Below the pieces are notes generated by a model. That model was not told the DNA's origin. It worked only from the letters and a program-made list of their open reading frames with translations, and made no database searches. 64,000 nucleotides of DNA from Paenibacillus lignilyticus (lineage in GTDB: Bacteria; Bacillota; Bacilli; Paenibacillales; Paenibacillaceae): contig NZ_JAGKSP010000019.1 in the NCBI RefSeq assembly GCF_017942085.1, positions 16,832-80,831 on the forward strand, in the 5' to 3' direction. Of this stretch, positions 34,354-42,537 are shown piece by piece. Position 1 is the stretch's first letter. Every line of letters starts with the position of its first letter. A program made the position numbers and the translations under genes.

Positions 34354-35619
34354 ATGAAGTTTAAATCACAGGACAAGCAAAATCAACTCATTGAAAACAT
34401 TACCGTTTCTCACCTAGTCGTCGGCGTAGATATCGCCCAGGAAGTTCATGTAGCCCGCGCTGTCAGCTTTCGAGGCATTGCACTGGGTACTCCGCTTGAG
34501 TTTGGTAACGATCGTGAAGGGTTCAAGCTGTTCGAACGTTGGATCCAAGATCTGCTCGAAACCCACAAAATGAGTAGCATCATAGTTGGAATGGAACCCA
34601 CCGGTCACTACTGGTTCAGCCTGGCACGATGGCTTGCCACTCAAGGCATTGAAGCCGTTCTGGTTAATCCTCATCTCGTCAAAAAGAACAAAGAGAACCG
34701 GGATAATACACCGTCTAAAAGCGATCGTAAGGACGCCCTTGTCATTGCAGATATGATCAAGAACGGGTACTACTCCCCTGTTCGTTTTCATACGGAAGAA
34801 TATGAGGAACTACGCATTCTCATGGCAAATCGTGAGACGGTTACCAAGCGCCTCAACAGTGCGGTCAATCAAATTCATCGGTGGGTAGACATTGTTTTTC
34901 CTGAGCTCCGTCAGGTCTTTAAAATTCTTACCTGTACCAGCGCAATCGCAACACTCAGACTCTTCCCTTTGCCGGGAGAAATCAGTCGGCTTAACACGGA
35001 ACAAGTCATCGACGGCTGGAAGCAATATGTAAAGCGTCATGCTGGAGTTAAACGCGCTGAGCTCCTCATTTCACTAGCAAAATCTAGTGTTGGTACTACC
35101 CAAGCACTCAAGGCTTACAAGCTTCATCTTGGGCAATTGCTTGAAGAATATGACTTAGCCCAGTGCCAACTTGAACAGATTGGGCACGAGCTCCATCTCA
35201 TTCTTGAACGCATTCCTTACGCACAGAAGCTGCTTGAAATACGAGGTGTCAGTGCTACGAGTCTAGCTGGCGTACTCGGTGAGGCTGGTGATCTAAGTGG
35301 CTATTCGCATGGAAATGCTCTACTGCGGCATGCGGGGTTGAATCTAGCTGAGGCCAGTTCTGGGAAGTGGCGGGGAAAGATGGTGCTTAGCAAACGAGGT
35401 CGGCCACGTCTGCGTCATTTTCTCTATCTCATGACGATGTGTATGGTCATGACGAACCCGGAAATTCGGGCTTTGCACCGTTACAATGTGGAAAAGAAGA
35501 ATCTGAAGAAGATGAAATCCATCATGAAATTATGTAGTAAAGTAGCGCGGCTACTGGTCAGCCTAGCAAAAAGCAGCGAGGCTTACGATTCAACTAGAGT
35601 TTTCCCACAAGCAGCCTAA
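34354..35619 (+). CDS. IS110-family transposase, element B
   Basis: The 421-residue protein (MKFKSQDKQNQLIENITVSH) has the DEDD residues in VVGVDIAQEVHVARAV, GMEPTGHYWF and KSDRKDALVIADMI. The C-terminal domain carries GVSATSLAGVLGEAGDLSGY and LNLAEASSGKW. ATG 34354 follows CAGGAGG; an upstream in-frame start at 34297 would extend into the noncoding end. It appears intact. Confidence 0.92.
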   Translation: MKFKSQDKQNQLIENITVSHLVVGVDIAQEVHVARAVSFRGIALGTPLEFGNDREGFKLFERWIQDLLETHKMSSIIVGMEPTGHYWFSLARWLATQGIEAVLVNPHLVKKNKENRDNTPSKSDRKDALVIADMIKNGYYSPVRFHTEEYEELRILMANRETVTKRLNSAVNQIHRWVDIVFPELRQVFKILTCTSAIATLRLFPLPGEISRLNTEQVIDGWKQYVKRHAGVKRAELLISLAKSSVGTTQALKAYKLHLGQLLEEYDLAQCQLEQIGHELHLILERIPYAQKLLEIRGVSATSLAGVLGEAGDLSGYSHGNALLRHAGLNLAEASSGKWRGKMVLSKRGRPRLRHFLYLMTMCMVMTNPEIRALHRYNVEKKNLKKMKSIMKLCSKVARLLVSLAKSSEAYDSTRVFPQAA

Positions 35620-35989
35620 GATGAGTCAAACCTCACCTGCTCAAGCATTCGCAGGATGACAAGAAGCACGGAGTATCGGGAGATGTTACGCAAAAGGGCT
35701 CGGACCCGTTCCGTTAGAAAGACCGACCTCCACCCCTTAGTTAGATGTGACGAAGGAATGAAAGGGCTATGACCCGTTGAGACATGGGAGCGAGAATCAC
35801 TAGGATAAAGTGGAGACGTGCACATATGGAACAATATGGGTGATGCATCATTCACCTTTATTCCCGCATGTCCAATTCTCCATCCTCCAGCTACCGGCTC
35901 CTCCTCCATCCACTTCTCCATACTAACTATTGGATGAAATCCTGCGAATTCATGAGTCTGAGTGAGGAAACTGAATCATTTCGAGGGAG
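35620..35989 (+). ncRNA. Candidate guide (bridge/seek) RNA region of element B
   Basis: The region is homologous in patches to that of element A. Stem CTCCAC/GTGGAG is extended by CCTTAGT/ACTAGG, with compensatory changes relative to A. CCGTTAG at 35711-35717 and CCCGTTGAGACATGGGAG at 35773-35790 are conserved. The target-like CCGTTAG fits a guide that selects cassette cores. Confidence 0.65.
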
Positions 35990-35994
35990 CGTAA

Positions 35995-36795
35995 TTACCA
36001 ATTTACTTTAGCATTCTCAACTGTGTATCGAATAAAATCAATTGTTTCGTCCATATCACGCTTTGTAATATTACTATTCTCGTCTTTCGATGATAAAGAA
36101 CGCGTAATCAGCGAATCCCAAGGCTTGCCCAGTTCGTGTCGAGCCCAATTTATTGCTAGAGGCTTTGAGGCTACAGAACCCGTATGCAGTGAGTAAAGCA
36201 TTCGGCAAAGAGTTTGAATAACAAAAACCTGCCATTTCCTAATTCTAACCCATTCCTGCCAAGAAGAATCGCGTTGGGCACATTCGAGCCACAATCCTGC
36301 AATAGCCTTTACTGAAGGTATCATTTCTTTAGGGTCAATAGGGTTAATAAAGGAGCATGGTTCAGTACCAAAAACGACAATCCCATTTTCACGTAATGTG
36401 TATGTCTGAAAGATCCAGCCATCTTCAAGAGCGTTTTTGAATAACTCAGTCCCATGTTCTACTTGAGGATACTGTGTTGAGGGCGAGTTGTCATTACGAA
36501 AGGCTTCTAAAGTAATGTATACCGCATCTATCTTATTAGCCCAGGGCGAACTACTGGAAGCAAACTCAGCATGTATATCTTTCAATCTTTTGAAGAGAGT
36601 ATCGCCAATATCAATATCAGTCACAATGACAAAGTCAATATCACTGCTAACTGGGTTGAAATCTCCAAGTGCAAGTGAGCCAATCACATACATGCCAACA
36701 AAATTTTCTGCTGTAATGCTCTGAATATTCGTTAGGAAATAATTAAGGACCTCGTTTACATCTTCATAGGCTGTTAGTTTGATATTACCATACAT
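35995..36795 (-). CDS. Cassette: AadA-like nucleotidyltransferase (possible aminoglycoside adenylyltransferase)
   Basis: The 266-residue protein has the nucleotidyltransferase signature VIGSLALGDFNPVSSDIDFV, with the two metal-binding Asp. A C-terminal helical domain of the ANT(3'')/ANT(9) type follows (WLECAQRDSSWQEWVRIRKW, VIQTLCRMLYSLHTGSVASK, WARHELGKPWDSLI). Such enzymes transfer AMP to streptomycin or spectinomycin. Similarity is to the superfamily, so substrate and resistance are unproven. An aadA-type gene in a cassette array parallels clinical integrons. Confidence 0.78.
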   Translation of the reverse strand: MYGNIKLTAYEDVNEVLNYFLTNIQSITAENFVGMYVIGSLALGDFNPVSSDIDFVIVTDIDIGDTLFKRLKDIHAEFASSSSPWANKIDAVYITLEAFRNDNSPSTQYPQVEHGTELFKNALEDGWIFQTYTLRENGIVVFGTEPCSFINPIDPKEMIPSVKAIAGLWLECAQRDSSWQEWVRIRKWQVFVIQTLCRMLYSLHTGSVASKPLAINWARHELGKPWDSLITRSLSSKDENSNITKRDMDETIDFIRYTVENAKVNW

Positions 36796-36835
36796 TAGTC
36801 TATCCCCCTTTTGTTAAAAGTAACTTCAAACGTAT

Positions 36836-36865
36836 TGATTGAATTAATCTGCCCGTTAGCTTAAT
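36836..36865 (-). repeat. Cassette half-site a11
   Basis: ATTGAATTAATCTGCCCGTT followed by AGCTTAAT forms a single simple site without the hairpin part. It separates the AadA-like gene from the next one. Confidence 0.6.
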
Positions 36866-37193
36866 CTGACTTTTTCAATATTTCATTAAAAATCTGTGTT
36901 ACCTCAGCATGACCGACTATCCTTGACCCCTCCTGTATTCTGATTATTTTACCAATCCATAAAGTTCGTGGGTAAACTTCTGGTGTAATAAAGGCTATTG
37001 TACCCAATACTGTCTCTCCTGGTTGAGCTATAACATCCCCATAATATTGATGTGTTCCTGTCGTTAAATAATCATCTCTCACTAAATGTGCTGGGCGATA
37101 ACCTGAGCGAGCTGGCTTATGTCGCCCATTCCCCTTTCCATCACTTACCAAAAAGGTTATCTTAGCTTCAATATCAGGTGACAAGTAAAGCAC
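36861..37193 (-). CDS. Cassette: stand-alone EF-Tu C-terminal-domain-like protein
   Basis: The 110-residue protein aligns in pattern with domain III of EF-Tu: IEAKITFLV, GYRPAHLV (cf. RPQFY), the DVIAQPGETVLGTIAFITPE turn and GSRIVGHAEVTQIF at the end. It has no GTPase domain. Similar isolated domains occur in Bacillales genomes with unknown roles. The start is GTG 37193 after GAAGGTAG; a TTG nine bases on is possible. Confidence 0.66.
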   Translation of the reverse strand: MLYLSPDIEAKITFLVSDGKGNGRHKPARSGYRPAHLVRDDYLTTGTHQYYGDVIAQPGETVLGTIAFITPEVYPRTLWIGKIIRIQEGSRIVGHAEVTQIFNEILKKSD

Positions 37194-37235
37194 CTACCTT
37201 CTCATATCAAATCGTTATTCTCATATTCGCTAATA

Positions 37236-37325
37236 TGCTGCACATGCCTGCCCGTTAACGTAACGAAAGACTGCCGTTATTATGCCGGCAGCCTCTGATG
37301 TTTATTGAGCTATATCTGACCGTAA
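37236..37325 (-). repeat. attC-like site a12
   Basis: Left core TGCCTGCCCGTTAACGTAAC, hairpin CTGCCG / CGGCAG (37271-37291), and a diverged right end TTGAGCTATATCTGACCGTA. Confidence 0.65.
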
Positions 37326-37330
37326 GATGA

Positions 37331-37627
37331 TTAACTGTGCTTGCTTTTTAAATACTTGTTCATTGTAAAGCAAATTAAACTTATCGTTAGAGATACCTTT
37401 AGTAAAATTGAAGCTTGCTCATGAGTAATATGAAAAAAAACCATGAATGTAACAGTGTCAGCTCCACTATCAAATTGAGAATAGTAATAGACTGCAAGAA
37501 TAGATACATAAATCATCAAATGTGATATTACTGATAATAATGCAGCTATTAATTTCTCACTATTAAACGTTACTCCCATCAGTATCGTTAAGCAAAACAA
37601 GACAATTAGCCCTATTATAAAAGTCAT
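37331..37627 (-). CDS. Cassette: small membrane protein
   Basis: The 98-residue protein starts MTFIIGLIVLFCLTILMGVT from ATG 37627, twelve bases after AAAGGAG. It has three hydrophobic segments and a short basic C-terminus NKYLKSKHS. The in-frame TTG at 37639 directly touches the ribosome site and is less likely. No family is recognised. Confidence 0.6.
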   Translation of the reverse strand: MTFIIGLIVLFCLTILMGVTFNSEKLIAALLSVISHLMIYVSILAVYYYSQFDSGADTVTFMVFFHITHEQASILLKVSLTISLICFTMNKYLKSKHS

Positions 37628-37699
37628 CGAACATCTCAACTCCTTTGTTCCAGATGATGGGTTTACTGGATATCTCTATAACGCATGATGGAGACCAAA

Positions 37700-37800
37700 G
37701 TTGCGCTAAACTGCCCGTTACTTCAACGAAACAAGGAGCAGCTGCCACCGGCAAACTGCTCCTTGTTCGTTTAGCTATATTCTCCGTTAGTTCAGCAACA
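37700..37800 (-). repeat. attC-like site a13
   Basis: Outer GTTGC...CTAA (37700-37709) pairs with TTAG...GCAAC (37787-37799). The inner stem AACGAAACAAGGAGCAG / CTGCTCCTTGTTCGTT has one unpaired A, like the extrahelical base of classical attC sites. Inner TGCC/GGCA closes the loop. Confidence 0.85.
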
Positions 37801-37801
37801 A

Positions 37802-38527
37802 CTACAAAAAGAATGGTGGTTCAAGACTTTTAATGTCTCTTTGTACCAAAGCAAATCTACGGTCTGTCAGCCATAGCGGCTCTGAGAAAGAAATAACCTC
37901 ACTCTCCCCTCGAGGAGTAGATTCTATGGTAATCTCTACTTTTAAGTCGAGAAATTCGAAATCTGAGTCTCTGCCCTCGTAATTTTCCAACTCATATTCC
38001 TTCGCCATCTCTGCATCATAAAAAGCCGCTGATGCTACCCCATTAATCTGAATTAATCCACTATTATCAATCTCCCATTTGAATCGTTCAACAATTTGCT
38101 CAAATGGATGATTAAAATACAACCAACCATTTCCCGTTGGACTGAATACAACCTCAATGTCCTCCATTGCACCTGGCGCATAAAGCTGGTCCGCTGACCA
38201 TCGGCCGATAATGTTTTCAACTAAAGGACCCTCTTTAATGAATGAGGGCTTCTCCAAGATTACTTCTATAAAATCTTCCATTAGACCTGGATAAGCATCA
38301 GCCAACCATGCATCGGTATCTATAGGTTCTAGCAATGTACCGCCTCTTTTTCGGTATGCGGCCTCACATCTCTTACATACTCTAATCCCTTCTCTAGGTT
38401 GAGTTTCATATCCAGAGAGGTGTGAACCACAAAGAACTTGGTCAGTATCAATTTCCACGTAATGAAGCTTCATGCGGCTTTTACCAGCAAATGCTCCTGC
38501 TGTAATTAATTTATACTCTATTGGCAT
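37802..38527 (-). CDS. Cassette: hypothetical protein with CxxC pair
   Basis: The 241-residue protein starts MPIEYKLITAGAFAGKSRMK from ATG 38527 (GGAGAGG upstream; a start at 38605 would add an unlike leader). GIRVCKRCEAAYRKRGG may bind zinc with the upstream CGSHL. The C-terminal ~120 residues (IIGRWSADQLYAPGAMEDIE, FSPTGNGWLYFNHPFEQIVE) look like a lipocalin-like beta domain. The family is not recognised with certainty. Confidence 0.6.
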   Translation of the reverse strand: MPIEYKLITAGAFAGKSRMKLHYVEIDTDQVLCGSHLSGYETQPREGIRVCKRCEAAYRKRGGTLLEPIDTDAWLADAYPGLMEDFIEVILEKPSFIKEGPLVENIIGRWSADQLYAPGAMEDIEVVFSPTGNGWLYFNHPFEQIVERFKWEIDNSGLIQINGVASAAFYDAEMAKEYELENYEGRDSDFEFLDLKVEITIESTPRGESEVISFSEPLWLTDRRFALVQRDIKSLEPPFFL

Positions 38528-38623
38528 TTCTTCGCCTCTCCAAATCTGTATGTAAAAAAAGTAATTCCTCATTTCCTCACTTACCAATTTTACATCTATC
38601 CTCAACTAGGAACACATGTAAAT

Positions 38624-38738
38624 TGTTCCACTAATCTGCCCGTTAGCGGAACAGGCTGCCGATGCTACTGAGGTCATTCTTGCCCCTGGCTGAACAAGGG
38701 CAGCCTCCCACTTGCAAATTAATATAGATCCCGCTAAT
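38624..38738 (-). repeat. attC-like site a14
   Basis: The left simple site has arms TGTTCCACTAA / TTAGCGGAACA (one mismatch) around TCTGCCCG (38624-38653). A long hairpin GGCTGCC...GGCAGCC follows and the right core is decayed (GATCCCGCTAAT). Confidence 0.72.
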
Positions 38739-38844
38739 TATAGCAATAAAGGAATAGTTTGGTTAAAGTTCATATGATATATTTGTTGTGAGCCTGTCAG
38801 GCGAAGATGGTATCACCAATATTTGTAGCAGAGGAGCTGTCATT

Positions 38845-39771
38845 TTGACTTCCAACGAACCGGTCAGAAGAGGAGAATTTGGTTTAACGTTCCCTGTACG
38901 TCTAGTATCCGATATCAGAAAGTCTCAGGAATGGTATCGCAATGTGCTGCAATGTCACGACATCAGCGGCTATGGACATGCAACTCGGGGAGACAGAGGG
39001 GGAATGGGGCTCATTGTCAGCACAGCCGCTTCGCCGGACCATATTCGCCCGAACGCAGTCGCACAGAAACGCACGGATGAACCAGCGGAAGCGGCAAGCT
39101 CGGAGTATGGCTGTGATTCTTTGGTTGAGGTCGCTTGGAATAACCTCGCTTATATCATCGAGGAAGTACGCAGCAGAGGCGGTAAAATTACAGTAGAGCC
39201 TTATGAATACGCGTACGAAGGCCGACTATATATGAAAGCGCATATTACCGATTATGACGGTTACAACATTGTTTTAAGCACCAACCGTTCTCAGACGGAG
39301 GAACCGATTTCGCAGCAGCCGGAAGATAAGTTTATGAAAACGGTTCAAGTACGCCTTGTTTCCGATTTGAAGAAATCGCTGGACTGGTACAAAAACGTGC
39401 TAGGATGCGACGAGGTAAACGATTTCGGGTATGCAAGACGAGGTGATCCGGAGGCACCGTATCCTGTGATGGAAGTGATTTTACAACAAGCGGCATCTCC
39501 GCACGATGTATGTCCGAATGCCCAATGCGCAAAAGTCAGAGACGTTGAGGGTTTATGGGAAGGCCCCGATTTCCCGTGGGATACTTTTGTTCATGTGTCA
39601 TGGGAGGATGTATTACTTATCGTTGACGAAGTACGAGCCAGAGGCGGTACGATCGGAACGGAACCGCTTGAAACCTCAAATGATGGCTGGGACTTTCTCG
39701 ATGCGCGTATTACGGACCCGGACGGGTACAGCATTATTCTTGGAGGCATGAGAAGGAGCGACGAAGCCTAA
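38845..39771 (+). CDS. Two-domain VOC (glyoxalase/bleomycin-resistance-like) protein, opposite orientation
   Basis: The 308-residue protein has two VOC repeats: FPVRLVSDIRKSQEWYRNVL...HITDYDGYNIVLS and VQVRLVSDLKKSLDWYKNVL...RITDPDGYSIILGG. VOC domains bind a metal between beta-alpha-beta units and include lyases, dioxygenases and drug-binding proteins. TTG 38845 was chosen because AGAGGAG is eight bases upstream; a GTG at 38788 has none. Unlike its neighbours it is on the plus strand, is more GC-rich and has its own terminator-like hairpin. It seems to split an attC-like site. Confidence 0.72.
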   Translation: MTSNEPVRRGEFGLTFPVRLVSDIRKSQEWYRNVLQCHDISGYGHATRGDRGGMGLIVSTAASPDHIRPNAVAQKRTDEPAEAASSEYGCDSLVEVAWNNLAYIIEEVRSRGGKITVEPYEYAYEGRLYMKAHITDYDGYNIVLSTNRSQTEEPISQQPEDKFMKTVQVRLVSDLKKSLDWYKNVLGCDEVNDFGYARRGDPEAPYPVMEVILQQAASPHDVCPNAQCAKVRDVEGLWEGPDFPWDTFVHVSWEDVLLIVDEVRARGGTIGTEPLETSNDGWDFLDARITDPDGYSIILGGMRRSDEA

Positions 39772-39799
39772 TCATACTTTTTATAATCTAAACACTTTT

Positions 39800-39832
39800 T
39801 AACAGCCTGCTGGATTTCTCCAGCAGGCCGTT
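39800..39832 (+). terminator. Hairpin after the VOC gene
   Basis: GCCTGCTGG pairs with CCAGCAGGC around ATTTCT. The following T-containing stretch (CGTTGCTCTT) is weak. Confidence 0.5.
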
Positions 39833-39835
39833 GCT

Positions 39836-39891
39836 CTTCCGCTGGCAAACTACTCCTTTTTCGTTCAGCTATCGTGTCCCGTTAGCTTAAT
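39836..39891 (-). repeat. Right half of an attC-like site (a15)
   Basis: CCGCTGGCAAACTACTCCTT then TTCGTTCAGCTATCGTGTCC and GTTAGCTTAATA match the right half of site a13, but the left half is missing because the VOC segment lies there. Confidence 0.68.
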
Positions 39892-39943
39892 AATGAATGG
39901 TCCGAAGCGTAAATACAGTGTTATGTGAAGTGCTCCTGAGCTG

Positions 39944-40393
39944 TTACAAAAAAATTGTTTCTCCTGTAGAAAGTATCCTTATGTAAACTTCTTTCATATC
40001 CATTTCTGGTGTTAAAATAACTTCCTTATTAGTGAACTTAGCAATCTCCTTCATAAACTCAATTACTTTATCTACTTCTTTGAGACTTACAATTTCTCTA
40101 GGTGATATGTCAAATTCGATATTATCAGTTTCATAGAAATATCCAGAAATTGAAATACCTTTATATACGATATTAATGGACATTGAAAAATCATTTTTAA
40201 GGTTTAATATTTCTTTAATACTTAGTCTATCGTGTACTTCTTCTCCATCTCTAAAAATAAATATTTCAAAATCAGGGTTTGATTTGAAATAGTCCATTAA
40301 GAAATCCCAATCAGTATAATGGGTTTGTAGTATATAAATATCTCGAAGACTTCCATCTTGATAGAAATAATTGTTTAATATTTCATCTCTCAT
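39944..40393 (-). CDS. Cassette: hypothetical acidic protein
   Basis: The 149-residue protein starts MRDEILNNYFYQDGSLRDIY from ATG 40393 (AAGGATAA upstream). The sequence DWDFLMDYFKSNPDFEIFIF, the central ISISGYFYETDNIEFDISPR and the C-terminal EKEVILTPEM-like segment give an alpha/beta pattern common in small immunity-like proteins. No family is recognised. It occupies cassette a15-a16. Confidence 0.6.
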   Translation of the reverse strand: MRDEILNNYFYQDGSLRDIYILQTHYTDWDFLMDYFKSNPDFEIFIFRDGEEVHDRLSIKEILNLKNDFSMSINIVYKGISISGYFYETDNIEFDISPREIVSLKEVDKVIEFMKEIAKFTNKEVILTPEMDMKEVYIRILSTGETIFL

Positions 40394-40475
40394 AATAATT
40401 ATCCTTTCAGTTTGCATTTCACATAACGATTTATTTTGAACTTCGCAAAAATTCCATCCATAGGTATTCGCGAAG

Positions 40476-40570
40476 TAATTAAACTATCCTGCCCGTTACT
40501 TCAAAGAAAAACGGCAATAAAGCTGGCTACCGTCTTTGCTTTATTGAACTATCGTGTCCCGTCAGCGGAA
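40476..40570 (-). repeat. attC-like site a16
   Basis: Left GTAATTAAACTATCCTGCCC plus GTTACTTCAA, stem AAAGAAAAACGG / CCGTCTTTGCTTT with a large loop, and right TTGAACTATCGTGTCCCGTC. Confidence 0.76.
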
Positions 40571-40579
40571 TGTTAACCT

Positions 40580-41344
40580 TTAATCAATGTCTTCATAATC
40601 ACCATGTTCTATTGTTTTCCTTTTGTTTAACCTTTTCCATTCACCAATTGTACGTTTTATAATTGCCAAATGTTCTAACTCATGTTCGACAAACCTTCGA
40701 AGCATCTTACGAGCGGTCCATTCCTCACTTGGCTTTTGAGCACAATAAGTTCCCTCTCTATATTCTTGAGGAAAAGCCAATAAAACCTCAACCGCACAAT
40801 TCATAACATAATTTAAGCTCTCTATGGTATCTTCCGGAAACGGCTTTGGAATAAGCCTCTTTGCTTCCTCTAACCCGAGAATGCGTGACAAGTACCATGG
40901 ATAACAATTTCGAACATGAATAAGGTTATCCCTTATTGTCCTTTTCCCCTTACCTGGTTCCCAATCTAAACATGACTCTGGTAGTACCGTGACCAAATCA
41001 ATTATTTCATTCCGTGCAAATCCCAATCTTTTAACTGCTGTTAAAATATCAACATCTGTTATCGGAATAAGGTCAAGTTCAAAAAAACCTACGGAAGCAC
41101 CAGAAATTCCGAAATTGGAAATCTCCTGTTGCTCTCCTAGTACAAAAGTAATCTCTTTTCCTCTGAGATCTGGAACAGGCTCTCCGTTCTGATTTAACCA
41201 GGAGTAATACTTTACAGTTTCCTCCTTTGCCAGTTCAAGAACCCTTTCTGGACTTGTACTTTTCCAAATGCACCCGAATTCAGATAGAATGTGCCCCATC
41301 CAACGGCCTTCCAAAGTTCCATCTATGTCAACACGAAACTGCAT
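40580..41344 (-). CDS. Cassette: DinB-like four-helix protein with N-terminal HicB-like region
   Basis: The 254-residue protein starts MQFRVDIDGTLEGRWMGHIL. The first ~100 residues resemble HicB-type folds (CIWKSTSPERVLELAKEETV). Residues ~110-245 form a DinB/YfiT-like helical bundle with candidate metal His in LIHVRNCYPWYLSRILG and VEHELEHLAIIKRTIGEWKR. Function unknown; DinB-like proteins bind a metal and often modify small thiols. ATG 41344 is preferred over TTG 41359. Confidence 0.65.
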   Translation of the reverse strand: MQFRVDIDGTLEGRWMGHILSEFGCIWKSTSPERVLELAKEETVKYYSWLNQNGEPVPDLRGKEITFVLGEQQEISNFGISGASVGFFELDLIPITDVDILTAVKRLGFARNEIIDLVTVLPESCLDWEPGKGKRTIRDNLIHVRNCYPWYLSRILGLEEAKRLIPKPFPEDTIESLNYVMNCAVEVLLAFPQEYREGTYCAQKPSEEWTARKMLRRFVEHELEHLAIIKRTIGEWKRLNKRKTIEHGDYEDID

Positions 41345-41449
41345 TACATACACCACCAACTCTTAATTTTTACTTCTATTGTACTTGCACGAGGATTCCA
41401 TCGTCTGATTACCAACTACAAAGTAAAATTGACTATTTAATTATTCGTG

Positions 41450-41552
41450 AAGCGATTAAGCTCTCCTGCCGCTAAATTTAATGAAAATGGAGCAGCTGCC
41501 GCTGGCAACCTGCTCCAAAAAAATACGTTCAACTATCGTACCCGTTAGTTCA
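41450..41552 (-). repeat. attC-like site a17
   Basis: Left simple site degraded (CTCTCCTGCCGCTAAATTTA), hairpin GGAGCAG / CTGCTCC with TGCC/GGCA (41489-41516), right TTCAACTATCGTACCCGTTA. Confidence 0.74.
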
Positions 41553-41563
41553 GTAACGGCTGT

Positions 41564-41731
41564 TTAAGGTTTTGTAATAAGAGATTCATTGATCAACTTA
41601 CAAAGATATCCAACTATGTATTCTCTTTGTGTTCTTTCTTCGAGGTCGTTATTTTCTACAAGGTCATTTATCCCTTTATTTATAACTTCCCATAATGGTG
41701 AGCCTTCAAATTGTCCATACGGATGTGACAT
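41564..41731 (-). CDS. Cassette: very small hypothetical protein
   Basis: The 55-residue protein starts MSHPYGQFEGSPLWEVINKG and continues LEERTQREYIVGYLCKLINE. ATG 41731 lies eleven bases after a strong GGGGAGG. A TTG at 41791 with no ribosome site would give 75 residues. The W..I..AI.DL.EN.D pattern recurs in small accessory-region proteins, but I cannot name a function. Confidence 0.55.
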   Translation of the reverse strand: MSHPYGQFEGSPLWEVINKGINDLVENNDLEERTQREYIVGYLCKLINESLITKP

Positions 41732-41784
41732 AGTACTGTATACCTCCCCGACGCATCCTTCATTATACAAAAGATATTGCTTCT

Positions 41785-41880
41785 TCAACAAAACTGCACG
41801 TTACTTCAACAAATGAAAAAGGAATTGCCCGCAGCTAGCTCCTCAACGATCGTTCCTTTTTATCGTAATGAGATTGCCAC
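41785..41880 (-). repeat. Degenerate attC-like site a18
   Basis: CAAAACTGCACGTTACTTCA is followed by stem AAAAAGGAA / TTCCTTTTT around a 28-base loop. The right core is not clear. Confidence 0.5.
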
Positions 41881-41950
41881 TCCACAGGACCGTCTTACTT
41901 CATAGAATCCGTATAACTCTTATCGAGCTCTTGGATACTGCTTTATTATG

Positions 41951-42382
41951 CTATGAGGGTCTATGCCATTTATCGTCCCCCATAATTCTGTCTATGATAT
42001 GGTTGTCAGCCCAAGCCGCAGCTGTCTCTAATCCTTCACACTCAGCCTTCGTCGAATCACGAATTTCTCCTTTGTAGTATATTGAGTATTCACCAGAAAT
42101 AATATCAACGATACAAGCTGGTGGAGGCCAAGCATCCTCATCGTTGTCGAAAGGGCGATAATCAACAACTGGCCATTCTCCGGACTTTAAAACATATTCA
42201 TAAACACCGACAATAAATTGATAATCTTCGGTTTGAGGTAGATCTTCTATACTCTCAGAAACTTGTTTATAAATTGCAATTGATCCATCCATGTGCATTC
42301 TGCCGAATGCATATTTTTTATTAGGCAGTGGAATTGCATACACATCTCCAACTTTTAACCTTCTTCGTTTTTTTCGAGTCAT
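41951..42382 (-). CDS. Cassette: Imm26-family immunity-like protein
   Basis: The 143-residue protein starts MTRKKRRRLKVGDVYAIPLP and continues KYAFGRMHMDGSIAIYK, VGVYEYVLKSGEWPVVDYRP and IDIISGEYSIYY-like strands. This is the pattern of Imm26 proteins associated with polymorphic toxins. ATG 42382 follows GGGGGGAA. No toxin gene is adjacent, so in the array it would be an orphan immunity gene, perhaps protecting against neighbours. Confidence 0.7.
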   Translation of the reverse strand: MTRKKRRRLKVGDVYAIPLPNKKYAFGRMHMDGSIAIYKQVSESIEDLPQTEDYQFIVGVYEYVLKSGEWPVVDYRPFDNDEDAWPPPACIVDIISGEYSIYYKGEIRDSTKAECEGLETAAAWADNHIIDRIMGDDKWHRPS

Positions 42383-42405
42383 GGTTCCCCCCATATGTTC
42401 GTTGC

Positions 42406-42440
42406 TTCGTTTAACTAATGATTCTCGTTAGTTTAATCCA
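42406..42440 (-). repeat. Cassette half-site a19
   Basis: TTTAACTAATGATTCTCGTT followed by AGTTTAA: arms TTAACTAA / TTAGTTTAA around a diverged spacer. No clear hairpin follows. Confidence 0.55.
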
Positions 42441-42537
42441 TGGTCTTCATCAATTAACCATTAGACCGAATACGCTAGACCGATTGGTGAATACGGTGTT
42501 ATCTGAAGGAGCCTCTCCTCGAAAAACCACCAAATCC

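Larger units (their letters stand above)
34241..35989 (+). mobile_element. IS110 family, IS1111-type insertion sequence B
   Basis: The element begins AATTCCTGTAAAACG directly after GTTAG and ends TTTCGAGGGAG before CGTAAT, 1749 bp. It has the same orientation, insertion point and layout as element A, but is diverged, so the two arrived independently or diverged after duplication. Confidence 0.8.
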
